This document shows positions 22,961 through 32,759 of a stretch of 64,000 nucleotides of DNA, piece by piece. A model generated the notes under the pieces. It made no database searches and was not told the origin of the DNA. It saw nothing but the letters and a program-made list of their open reading frames with translations. Every line of letters begins with the position of its first letter. The first letter of the stretch is position 1. A program made the position numbers and the translations under genes. This stretch comes from Mangifera indica (Eukaryota > Streptophyta > Magnoliopsida > Sapindales > Anacardiaceae): assembly GCF_011075055.1 (NCBI RefSeq), contig NC_058137.1, forward strand, positions 8,975,463-9,039,462. Reading direction: 5' to 3'.

Positions 22961-25604
22961 TCATTTAAAAATTACGTTAGTTATAACATACACAAAATAT
23001 TGAAAAGAAAAGAACATGATACTAAAAGACAAAATAATATTTATGACTACAAAATATATATGATGGACTTATAAAAATCTTAGGCATCTTTATCACTATT
23101 CAAGTGACCCATTTTGAAAAAAGATTTGAAATATCAAGAATCATTAGATTGACAGGATCTAACTTATCAAAAAATTTAATTCTTATGGGTGCTTAATATA
23201 GATCCACCCAATGTTTGTATGTACTACAGGTACACCACCAATAACATTTATAACCACACTTATTATTTTATGGTTTACTCTGCATTATAATTTACTTTGT
23301 CTCAGTCTTAGTCCACTTTTGGTGGTATGACTGAGATTTCTATTATTTCTCACACCTATGATAACTACTTCTAGTAGTTACGTTCACTTTAGGGAACGAT
23401 GTAATACTTATGGGGAAATTTACTTATACTCATGATAACTACTTCTAGTAGTTACGTTCACTTCAGGGAACGATGTATAACGAGAAAATATTAATTCAGA
23501 ATTTTCTTTGTCGATATTGCTATTACAGGAGCATAAAATAAAATATGGAAAACATTTTATCTTCCACATTCAAGATAAGATTCTCAACATTGTAAAGTTA
23601 TACTAAATTATAGAGCTATTGGGAGTATTATTGAATCTGATGTTCAAATCTATCTTTCAAATTTCTCCACAAATTTAATGGATTTATCATTATATCTATA
23701 TTTCGGCTTGCAATCCTTCAGGGATATAGTGTCGAAAGATAATAGCCTTGTATTTGTCTTTCTGGGACATTTTATTTAGTTACTTTTTTAAGGCTCATAA
23801 ATTCTAGGTGGAGACTCATGCAAAAAGCCCATTTAATATTATCCATCCAATTTTAGGAACTTCAGGTTCAATTATTGTTATATTTACAAAACTTTTGGTT
23901 TTGTAGACAATATATATGAGTTAATCTTTGAAACTTCAAGTTCAAATATTATCTCATAATTATAAAATAGCTGATTTTGTAGGAGAAATATTAGGATTAA
24001 TTTTGGAAGTTCAGGTCCATATATTATCCCATATCTATAAAACTTCTGGTTTTGTAATTAGTATTCAGAATATTATAATATGTATTCTAATTATATTTTG
24101 GACTTCAAGTCCATATTTTCACACTTAATGCAAACTTCAGGTTGCAAAGGTGATATCATTATTCTAAAATAAAGACTTGATGAAACTTGGGACTTCCGGC
24201 CCATATATATGTATTCTCACGATTTTACAAGCTTTAAGTTGTAATTCAATCAATTAATGCTAAAGTTAAGAAAAATTTCTTTTCCTTGAGAATTGTGTGC
24301 GTTGTTGCACTATCCACCAAACACATGTCTTTCATATCAGCTTTTGAAGTCAACGCTTCAATTTTGGAGTCTATTTCCTTTTATTTAAAAATTACGTTAG
24401 TTATAACGTACACAAAATATTGAAAGAAAGAGAACATGATACTAAAAGACAAAATAATATTTATGACTCCAAAATATATATGATGGACTTATAAAAATCT
24501 TGGGCATCCCTGTCACTATTCAAGTGACCCATATTGTTATTCTTTGAAATAGGATTTGAAACATCAAGAATCATTAGATCGATAGGATCTAACTTATTAA
24601 AAATTTAATTCTTATGGGTGCTTAATATAGATCCACTCAATGTTTATGTGTACTATAGGTACACCACCAATGACATTTATAACCACACTTATTATTTTGT
24701 GGTTTACTCTGCATTATAATTTACTTCGTCTCAGTCTTGGTCCACTTCTGGTGGTATGACTGAGATTTTTTTTATTATTTCTTACATCCATGATAACTAC
24801 TTCTGGTAGTTGCGTTCACTTCAGAGAACGATGTATAATTAGAAAATATTAATTCAGAATTTTCTTTTCCGATATTGCTATTACAAAAGCATAAAATAAA
24901 ATGTGTAGAATATTTTATCTTCCATATTCAGGAAAAGATTCTGAATATTACAGAGTTATACTAAATTATAGAGTCATTGGGAATATTACTAAATCTGATA
25001 TTCACATCTATTTTTCAAATTTCTCCACAAATTTAATAGATTTATCATTATATCCATATTTCGGCTTGCAATCCTTCAGGGATATGATGCCAAAAGATAA
25101 TAGTCTTGTATTTGTCTTTCTAGGACATTTTATTTAGTTAGTTTTCAAGGCTCATAAATTCTAGGTGAAGACTCATGCAAAAAACCCATTTAATATTATC
25201 CATCCAATTTTAGGAACTTCAGGTTCAATTATTATCATATTTACAAAACTTCTGGTTTTGTAAACAATATATATAAGTTAATTTTTGAAACTTTAGGTTC
25301 AAATATTATCTCATATTTACAAAATAGTTGATTTTGTAGGAGAAATATTAGGATTAATTTTGGAAGCTTCAGATCCATATATTTTCCCATATCTACAAAA
25401 CTTCTGATTTTGTAATTAGTATTCAGAATATTATAATACGTATTCTGATTATATTTCGGACTTCAAGTCCATATTTTTCACACTTTATGCAAACTTCAGG
25501 TTGCAAAGGTGATATCATTATTCTAAAATAAAGACTTTGATGAAACTTGGGACTTCCGGCCATATATATGTATTCTCATGATTTTACAAACTTCAAGTTG
25601 TAAA
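22831..25604 (-). repeat. Tandem duplication of protease start, gag and leader
   Basis: Two directly repeated units: unit 1 at 22,831-24,243 and unit 2 at 24,250-25,604. Both run from the protease start (TCAATTAAT...TAAAGTTAAG) through degenerate gag to the leader (GATTTTACAA...AGTTGTAA). The units are not identical. Unit 1 contains a 73-bp internal tandem duplication (copies near 23,360 and 23,433) that unit 2 lacks, but which the plus-strand copy also has (27,165-27,270). The duplication therefore joins two different gag sequences. Confidence 0.8.
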
Positions 25605-25619
25605 TCATAAAATTTGGGA

Positions 25620-25627
25620 CTTTGGGC

Positions 25628-25670
<43 letters not shown>

Positions 25671-26347
25671 ACAATTTTACAAGCTTTAGGTTGTAAATCG
25701 GATATAATTATCATAATAAAAATAAAGATTCAGATAAATAAAGATTCAGATAAATAAATATTCAAATAACTAAAGATGCAAAGAAATAAATATTCAAATA
25801 ATATTCAAGACTTCTGGCCCTGATTCATGGTGTTTGTAAACTTCAGTTTATAAATGATATTTATGACTTCAGGTCTAAATTTATGATTTCGTAAACTTCA
25901 GATTACGAATGATATTTAGGATTTTAGATCCAGATTCATGATATTCAGGACTGCAGGTCTAGATTTATAATTTTGTAAACTTCAAGTTACAAATAATGTT
26001 CAGAACTTCGGGTTCAAATTTATGATATTCCAAAGTTCAGGTCTAGATTCATAGTTTTATAAACTTCAGGTTACAAATAATATTCAGGACTTCGGGTCTA
26101 GATTTATAATATTTCAAACTTCAGGTCTAGATTTAAGAGTTTCAGGATTTCAGGTCCAGATTTACAATTTTGTAAACTTTGGATTGCAAATATGATACAA
26201 TTATAAAGAAAAATTAAATAGAAGCATAACAGAAATTAAAAGATAACTGGGATATCACAACTGAGATATCTGTATTTATAATCTATAAGCAGTATAACAA
26301 CATAACGGAAAGATTATAATATACCTGAGCTGATCGTGCTAATAACG
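25620..26347 (-). repeat. Leader with CTTCAGG repeats and primer-site region
   Basis: From 25,800 to about 26,180 the plus strand contains about ten diverged units in two alternating forms, one containing ACTTCAGGTCTAGATT and the other TTTGTAAACTTCAGGTTAC, spaced about 40-50 bp. A perfect (AT)n tract lies at 25,630-25,668. Next to the LTR, 26,330-26,347 reads GATCGTGCTAATAACG, the position expected for the primer-binding site; its tRNA is not identified. No intact frame is present. Confidence 0.65.
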
Positions 26348-26650
26348 TGTTATAAATATAATGGAATAAATGGCAAAGTGATTGAATTGCAAAATGAGAA
26401 TTATGATTTTATTAAGCTAAAGCCACGGCAGAAAGGAAGAAAGAAGCAAAAGGAAGAAGCAAGAAGAAAGCTTAAAAGAAAGAAGTGTATGTTACATGAA
26501 GAGATGGGGGGTATTTATAGGAAATTTTGCCGCCCCTCTAGTCAACAAAAATGGCTCTCACACTTAAGTCAAGCAAAAGCAATTTAATGCTTTCACACTC
26601 CTTTGGCCAAAGTTTCTTCTCACGTGGTGGAAAATTCACCTTCTGCAACA
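26348..26650 (-). repeat. Ale-type LTR 2 (shared middle LTR)
   Basis: 303 bp, TGTTATAAA at the left and CTGCAACA at the right. On its left is the primer-site region of the minus-strand copy, so it acts as that copy's 5' LTR. On its right (26,651-26,760) is a polypurine-tract and 3'-untranslated segment in the same orientation, so it is also the 3' LTR of whatever lay to the right. After 26,760 the orientation flips. Confidence 0.8.
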
Positions 26651-26760
26651 CTCCCCTTTGGATTTTCACCACTTACAGATAATTATATTAACTTTGCTAA
26701 GGAAAAACCTAGTGGGATAAAAACCGAAACAAAGAAACATAATTATTAAATGTCCTGTAA

Positions 26761-27670
26761 TTGAACCTGAAGTTCCTAAAATTAGATAGATAATATTAAA
26801 TAGGTTTTTTGCATGAGTCTCCACCTAGAATTTATGAGCCTTGAAAACTAACTAAATAAAATGTCTCAGAAGGACAAATACAAGGTTATTATTTTTCAGT
26901 GTCATATCCCTAAAGGATTGCAAGTCGAAATATGGATATAATGATAAACCCATTAAATTTGTGGAAAATTTTGAAAGATAGATTTGAACATCAAATTCAA
27001 CCAATGGCTTTATAATTTAGTATAACTCTGCAATGTTTAGAATCTTTTCTTGAATGTGGAAGATAAAATGTTCTCACATTTTATTTTATGCTCCTGTAGT
27101 AGCAATATCGGAAAAGAAAATTATGAATTAATATTTTCTCGTTATACATCATTCTCTGAAGTGAGCACAACTATCAGAAGTAGTTATCATGAGTATGAGT
27201 AACTCACCCTATAAGTATTACATCATTCCCTGAAGTGAACGCAACTACCAGAAGTAGTTATTATAGATGTGACAAATAATAGAAAATCTCAATCACACCA
27301 CCAAAAGTGGACTAAGACTGAGATGAAGTAAATTATAATGCAGAGTAAACCACAAAATAATAAGTGTAGTTATAAATGTCATTGGTGGTGTACATGTAGT
27401 ATACACAAACATTAGGTGGATTTATATTAAGCACCCATAAAAATTAAATTTTTGATAAGTTAGATTTTGTCGATTTATTGATTCTTGATGTTTCAAATCT
27501 TTTTTCAAAGAATAATAATATGGGTCACTTGAATAGTGATAAGGATGCTCAAGATTTTTATAACTCCATCATATATATTTTGGAGTCATAAATATTATTT
27601 TGTCTTTTAGTATCATGTTCTTTTCCTTTCAATATTTTGTGTACGTTATAACTAACGTAATTTTTAAATG
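26761..27670 (+). pseudogene. Degenerate gag of the inverted Ale-like copy
   Basis: The plus strand starts abruptly in leader sequence (TTGAACCTGAAGTTCC) that matches the complement of about 25,200-25,225. Gag follows: SQKDKYKVIIFQCHIPKGLQ near 26,865-26,925, then multiple stops. The 73-bp duplication lies at 27,165-27,270. No zinc knuckle is clearly kept. Confidence 0.65.
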
Positions 27671-27677
27671 AAAGGAA

Positions 27678-28433
27678 ATGGAATCCAAAATTGAAGTGTT
27701 AACTTCAAAAGTTGATATGGGAGACATATGTTTGGTGGATAGTGTAACAACATACATAATTCTCAGAGAAAAAATTTTTTTCTTAACTTTAGCATTAATT
27801 GAAGCTAAAGTAAATACCATCTCAGGATCAATTAATTTGATAAAAGGCTTCGAAAAAGCCATAATTATGTTAAACAATGAGACCAAATTAAGCATCAATG
27901 ATACATTATATTCAAGTAGATCCACAAGAAATCTACTGAGTTTTAAAGATATAAGAAAAAATGATTATCATCTTGAAACCATGAGTGAAAATGGTGTAAA
28001 ATTCATCTATATAATTAGTAATGCCTCCAAAAGAAGGCTTAAACTAGAAAAATTGTCTGTTTTATTATCTAGATTGTATTATACAATCATGAAGGGAATA
28101 GAAACATACGCAATATCGAACCAGAAGTTCATTGATCCAAAAGCATTTATATTTTGGCATAATCGTTTAGGCCACCTAGGATCTACAATGATACGTAGGA
28201 TTATTCAAAATTCACATGGACATACATTACAGAATCATAAAATTTTATTGTCTAGTGAACAATTCTGCACCACCTGTTCTCAAGGCAAATTAGTAATAAG
28301 ACCATCTCCCTTCAAAATTGGAGATGAATCTCCATCATTCCTACAAAGGATTCAAGGGGATATATGTGGACCTATTCATCCACCAAGTGGGCTATTTCGT
28401 TATTTTATGGTTTTAATTGATGCATCTGTATGA
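27678..28433 (+). pseudogene. Protease plus GAG-pre-integrase fragment
   Basis: A 251-residue open frame, the longest in this nest. Residues 1-100 are protease-like, with the active-site Asp kept (CLVDSVTTYIILRE). Residues about 150-205 are the zinc-binding GAG-pre-integrase domain (FWHNRLGHLG, then CTTCSQGK). Residues about 225-251 begin the integrase core, with a first Asp in QGDICGPI. A TGA at 28,431-28,433 interrupts the core where Trp is expected. This is a remnant, not a functional gene. Confidence 0.75.
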
Positions 28434-29306
28434 TGGTCTCATGTTTGTTTATTGCCTAGTTGAAATGTTGCATTTGCTAAACTGTTAACACAAATTATCA
28501 AATTAAAGACACATTTAACAAATTATTTGATCAAGTCAATACGGTTAGATAATGCTGATGAATTTACATCTAAAATATTTGATGATTATTACATGTCTAT
28601 AGGGATTGAGGTTGAACATCTAGTCCTACATGTCCACACACATAATAGATTAGCTGAGTCTCTTATCAAATAACTCTAGGTAATTGCACGCACTTTATTA
28701 TTAAAAAGTCAATTACCTACTTCTATGTGAGGAGATGTTATATTACATGCTGCAGCGTTAATTCGCTTGTAACCTTCTTCTTATTATAAATATTCTCCTC
28801 TGCAATTAGTCCTTGGTTACCAACCTGATGTATCTCATTTGAGAATACTTGGTTGTGTTGTATATGTCCCTATTACATCGTCTCAACGCATAAAAATAGG
28901 ACCTTAACGTCATTTGGGAATATATCTTGGATATAATTCATCATCTATTATCAGGTACCTAGAATCATTAACAGGTGATCTTTTTACCGCACAATTTATA
29001 GATTGTCACTTTGATGAGACAACTTTCCCTTCTTTAGGGAAAAAGAAAATGTCTCATGAAGTTAGGCATAAACATACTTGGTATGTATCTACCATGTCTC
29101 ATTTAGATCCTCGCACATCCCAAAGTGAAACTGAAGTACAGAAGATAGTACGTTTACAAATTATTGCCAATCAAATGTCTGATGCATTTGTAGATACGAC
29201 AAAAGTGACAAGATCACATGTTCCAACTGCTAATACACCAGCAAGAATCAATGTGACTGTTGAACAATCCATTCGTGTCATGATTGATCAATCTACCTCA
29301 CGCTAG
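28434..29306 (+). pseudogene. Integrase core and C-terminal remnants
   Basis: After the TGA the frame continues WSHVCLLP, then IRLDNADEFTSK (second Asp) and NRLAESLIK (Glu kept), then a stop near 28,671. A second open segment, 28,914-29,306, carries the integrase C-terminal region (GIYLGYNSSSIIRYLESL). All three DDE residues can thus be found, but in frames broken by stops. Confidence 0.7.
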
Positions 29307-29679
29307 AAGCGTGGTAGACCTGTTGGATCAAAGGACACTGTTTCTCGAAAAAGAAAGGCAAATAAACAAACAAATAACAATCATAATGATCCTAAGATAA
29401 ATGAAAAATCCACACTCTCTAATAATCCTTTAAAAGAGGTTATGGTCCTTGAAGAAACTCAAGCCCCTGAAGTAGCACAAGCCCCTGAAGTGGTACAAAT
29501 CCCCTGAAGTGGTACAAAATCCTAAAGAACAGGAAAATGAAAATATTGAAATATCTTTAAATTATATTCATACACAAGAGAAGTGAAATCGTGAAACAAT
29601 TATAATTGATGATACATTCTCATTTACGGTAACTACTAAAATTCTGAATGGTGATGATTTTGAACCACGTACTGTGGCT

Positions 29680-30728
29680 GAGTACAAACAAAGACATGAT
29701 TGGCCTAAATAGGAAGAAGCAATTCAAGCAGAATTAGCTTCTCTAGCAAAATGTCAAGTGTTTGGGCTTGTAGTTCCAACACCTCAAGACGTACAATCCG
29801 TTGGATATAAATGGGTATTTGTGAGAAAAATGAAATTGCTAGATATAAAGTCGGGCTTGTAGCCCAAGGCTTTTCCCAAAGGCCCGATATAGACTTTGAT
29901 GAAACATATGCACCTGTGATAGATATAATCACATTCAGATATTTAATCAGTTTAACAGTCTCTAAATGATTGGATATGCGTCTAATGGACGTAGTTACTG
30001 CTTATTTGTATGAAAATTTGGACACTAAAATTTATATGAAACTCCTTGAAGGATACAAATTGCCTGAAGCAAAAAATGTCAATTCAAGAGGCTTGTACTC
30101 AATTAAATTACAACGATCATTGTACGGATTAAAACAATCCAAACGTATGTGGTATAATCACCTCAATGAATATTTGAAAAAAGAGGGCTATGTGAATGAC
30201 CCTATATGCCTATGTGTCTTTATCAAAAGGTCAAAATCGAAATTTGCTATTATAACAGTTTATGTTGATGACATGAATTTAATTGGGACTCTTGAAGAGC
30301 TCTAAAAAACTGTTGAATATCTGAAAAAAGAATTTGAAATGAAGGATTTGGAGAAAACAAAATATTGTCTTGGCCTGCAGATTGAGCACAATTCAAATGG
30401 AATACTTATCCATCAATCAGCATATATTGAAAAATTATTAAAACGCTTTAATATGGATAAGGCTTATCCTTTGAGCACCCCAATGGTTGTTCGGTCTCTT
30501 GATCTAAAAAATGACCCATTTCGTCCTAAAAAGGAAGATGAAAAGATATTTGGTCATGAAGTATCATATCTTAATGTCATTGGAGTCTTATTATATTTGG
30601 CCCAATACACGAGATCGGATATATCTTTCGTAGTTAATTTATTGCTCGATTTAGCTCTGCACCAACCCGTCACCACTAGAACGAAATCAAACATATACTT
30701 TGTTACCTATGTGGAACTAAAGATTTGA
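29680..30728 (+). pseudogene. Reverse transcriptase remnants
   Basis: Begins near 29,700 with EEAIQAELASLAKCQVFGLV, frameshifts near 29,830, and continues in the open segments 29,970-30,305 (SLYGLKQSKRMWYNHLNEYL and VYVDDMNLIG, catalytic box intact) and 30,339-30,728 (LEKTKYCLGLQIEHNSNGIL, AYPLSTPMVVRSL). Stops at 30,303-30,305 and elsewhere separate the parts. Confidence 0.75.
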
Positions 30729-30882
30729 GATTATTCTATTCTATCAAATCCCATAAAAATCCTAGTTGGTTGGATATGCAGATGCTGATTATCTTTCTGA
30801 CCCCTATAAGGCCCGTTCACAGATGGGATATGTTTTCACTTATAATGACATAGCTATATCATGACGCTCTACCAAATAGACC

Positions 30883-31260
30883 TTGGTTGTAACTTCTTCA
30901 AATCATTCAGAAATTTTAGCTCTCCATGAAGCCAATCGAGAATGCATATGGTTACTGTCTGTTATCCATCATATCCGAAATGTATGCAATCTTCCTTTTA
31001 TAACAGACACTCATTCCATATTCTATGAAGACAATGCAACATATATTGCTCAAATTAGAGGTGGATACATCAAAAGAGACAGAACCAAACATATCTTACC
31101 GAAGTTCTTTTACACTCATGAGCTTCAGGCAAGTAAAAAGATTGATGTTAAGCAAATAAAATCCAGTGAGAATCTTACAGATTTGTTCACTAAGACACTA
31201 TCAATATTAACATTTGAGAAGTTAGTGTATAACATCGGTATGCGGTGGCTCAACAAGTAA
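30883..31260 (+). pseudogene. RNase H domain fragment
   Basis: A 125-residue open frame holding most of copia RNase H: SNHSEILALHEANREC (acidic residue), FYEDNATYIAQIRGGY (acidic residue), DRTKHILPKFFYTHEL, and the C-terminal LTDLFTKTLSILTFEKLVYN. It ends near the normal terminus of the polyprotein, followed by about 280 bp of 3' untranslated DNA and the partial LTR at 31,542. Confidence 0.75.
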
Positions 31261-31541
31261 CCAAATTAATCCTATTACAAAAAGGAGGAGCATTCATCAA
31301 GCAAATTTTGAAGTTTATCAAATATTGGACAAAAGGTGCACTGTACTCTTTTTTCCTTCACTAGGTTTTGTCCCACTGGGTTTTCCTAGTAAGGTTTTTA
31401 ATGAGGTAGTTTAAGCACGTCTAACACCAACTTACAGGACATTTAATAATTATGTTCCTTTGCTTTAGTTTTTATCCCACTGGGTTTTTCCTTAGCAAGG
31501 TTAATATAATTATCTGTAAGTAGTGGAAATCCAAGAGGGAA

Positions 31542-31680
31542 TGTTATGCAAGGTGGATTTTTCCACCACATGTATTTGACTTTGGCCAAATGGTAATGTA
31601 AAGTAATTAAATGCCTTGGAAACTTGGGTTGGAAGAAAGCTATTTTTGTTGACTGGAAGAGCGGCAAATTTCCTATAAAT
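31542..31680 (+). repeat. Truncated plus-oriented Ale-type LTR
   Basis: Begins TGTTATGCAAGG after a purine-rich stretch (CCAAGAGGGAA). It matches the complement of LTR 1 as far as CCTATAAATA, the TATA box, where it stops and joins miniature LTR sequence. Together with 31,432-31,541 it forms an inverted repeat with 26,470-26,760. Confidence 0.75.
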
Positions 31681-31937
31681 AGCTCAGTAGACAAAACGGG
31701 AGCGATGTGGGACTTCAGGTCACAACACACCCCCTCATTGCTATCGTGCTGATAACGTGTTAAAAACAACCCGACTGATATTGTCCGCTTTGGGCTTCAG
31801 GCCCTCATGGCTTTAAAACGCATTATTCGAATTAAGGGTTTCAGGCCCTTGTTTATATACAAGCTCAGTAGACAGAACGGGAGCGATGTGGGACTTCAGG
31901 TCACAACACACCCCCCCTCACTATCGTGCTGATAATG
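31680..31937 (-). mobile_element. Miniature LTR array (TRIM-like), tandem
   Basis: One complete LTR-like unit of 151 bp (31,758-31,908; TGTTAAAAAC to TCACAACA on the plus strand) is preceded by a partial copy (31,680-31,727). Each is followed by a spacer of only about 29-30 bp, which on the minus strand contains a PBS-like TTATCAGCACGATAG and a G-rich polypurine tract ending GGGGGTG. So the pattern is LTR, tiny internal region, LTR, tiny internal region. Minus-strand orientation is supported by the polypurine tracts and by a TATATAAA box. The last spacer abuts Ale LTR 3 directly. Confidence 0.65.
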
Positions 31938-32245
31938 TGTTATAAATATAATGGAATAAATGGCAAAGTAATTAAATTGCAAAATGAGAATTATGATTTT
32001 ATCAAGCCAAAGCCACGATAAAAAGGAAGAAAGAAGCAAAATGAAGAAGCAAGAAGAAAGCTTAAGGGAAAGAAGTGTACATCTTTCAGGAGGAGAGGAA
32101 GGGGGTATTTATAGGAAATTTGTCGTCCCTCCAATCAACAAAAATGGCTTTCTTCCAAGCCAAGTTTCCAAGGCATTTAATGCCTTTACATTACCATTTG
32201 GCCAAAGTCAAATACATGTGGTGGAAAAATCCACCATGCATAACA
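31938..32245 (-). repeat. Ale-type LTR 3 (outermost right)
   Basis: 308 bp, TGTTATAAA to CATGCATAACA. To its left is a primer-site-like TATCGTGCTGATAATG; to its right ATATA at 32,246 pairs with the ATATA at 19,309. Confidence 0.85.
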
Positions 32246-32335
32246 ATATATGTATGCGCACACATAGTGTAATGCGATTTTCTCACAGGAACAATAATCT
32301 GCATTAATAAAAGCCCTAGCTGCCAAGGTTTGAAA
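32246..32335 (+). repeat. Displaced distal fragment of the BARE-like 3' LTR
   Basis: Matches the 5' LTR of the BARE-like element at about 6,260-6,345; shared words include GATTTTCTCAC, GGAACAATAAT and GCATTAA/ACATTAA followed by AAAAGCC. Similarity fades after about 32,335. It shows that the 13,240-32,245 block was inserted into that LTR. Confidence 0.7.
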
Positions 32336-32601
32336 AAAAACCTTCCAGTATGACTAGAGACAATTTTGTGAAATTGTCTCATTCTGATTTGTTACGACGT
32401 CTAAAACACTCATTTCTAATTTGGAAACGACCTTGTTTTGAATTACATCATCTAGAACTCTTGTTCCTCGATCATCGAATACTCAACCCATTGTTTTGGG
32501 AATTTTAAATGATAAGTAATATTCTCATATAAGCCATAATTTTATAACAAGTTGTTCATTTCTTACGACATCAAGATTTATGGGTCGTCGTGATTTTGCA
32601 G

Positions 32602-32759
32602 GTAAATGGACATGTGAATGGGAAGTAAAGAATGCTTCAAAGGCAAAAGCATAAGTGTTTGGACGAGCCAGTTTTGGATGGGCATATTGGGCCTATAAAT
32701 GTGACCCAAATCACTGGAGCCTCAAATGGATGATTGAAAACGGTTTTATAAAGCTATAG
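32602..32759 (+). pseudogene. Last-exon relic of a second glucan 1,3-beta-glucosidase gene
   Basis: A splice acceptor (TTTTGCAG at 32,594-32,601) is followed by sequence homologous to exon 8 of the intact gene 3.5 kb downstream. It reads GKWTCEWEVKNAS, then FGRASFGWAYWAYKC, then HWSLKWMIENGFIKL and a stop. The family nucleophile position reads Lys in GKW instead of Glu in GEW. About eight codons are missing and an in-frame TAA precedes VFGRASFG. No other exon is seen upstream, where retrotransposon DNA begins. It is a dead remnant of a tandem paralogue. Confidence 0.85.

Larger units (their letters stand above)
19314..32245. mobile_element. Three-LTR Ale-like copia complex, second internal region inverted
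   Basis: Three LTRs of one family lie in the same (minus) orientation at 19,314-19,620, 26,348-26,650 and 31,938-32,245. Each reads TGTTATAAATATAATGG at the left. The outer ends are flanked by ATATA on both sides (19,309-19,313 and 32,246-32,250), consistent with one 5-bp target duplication, although AT-richness makes this weak. Between LTRs 1 and 2 lies a minus-strand internal region; between LTRs 2 and 3 the coding part runs on the plus strand. A partial plus-oriented LTR (31,542-31,680) and a miniature LTR array (31,680-31,937) complete it. All coding parts are broken. Confidence 0.75.

Noticed and set aside
25800..26180. CRISPR-like regularly spaced repeats
   Set aside because: Units are diverged, spacing is irregular, and the array sits in a plant retrotransposon leader.
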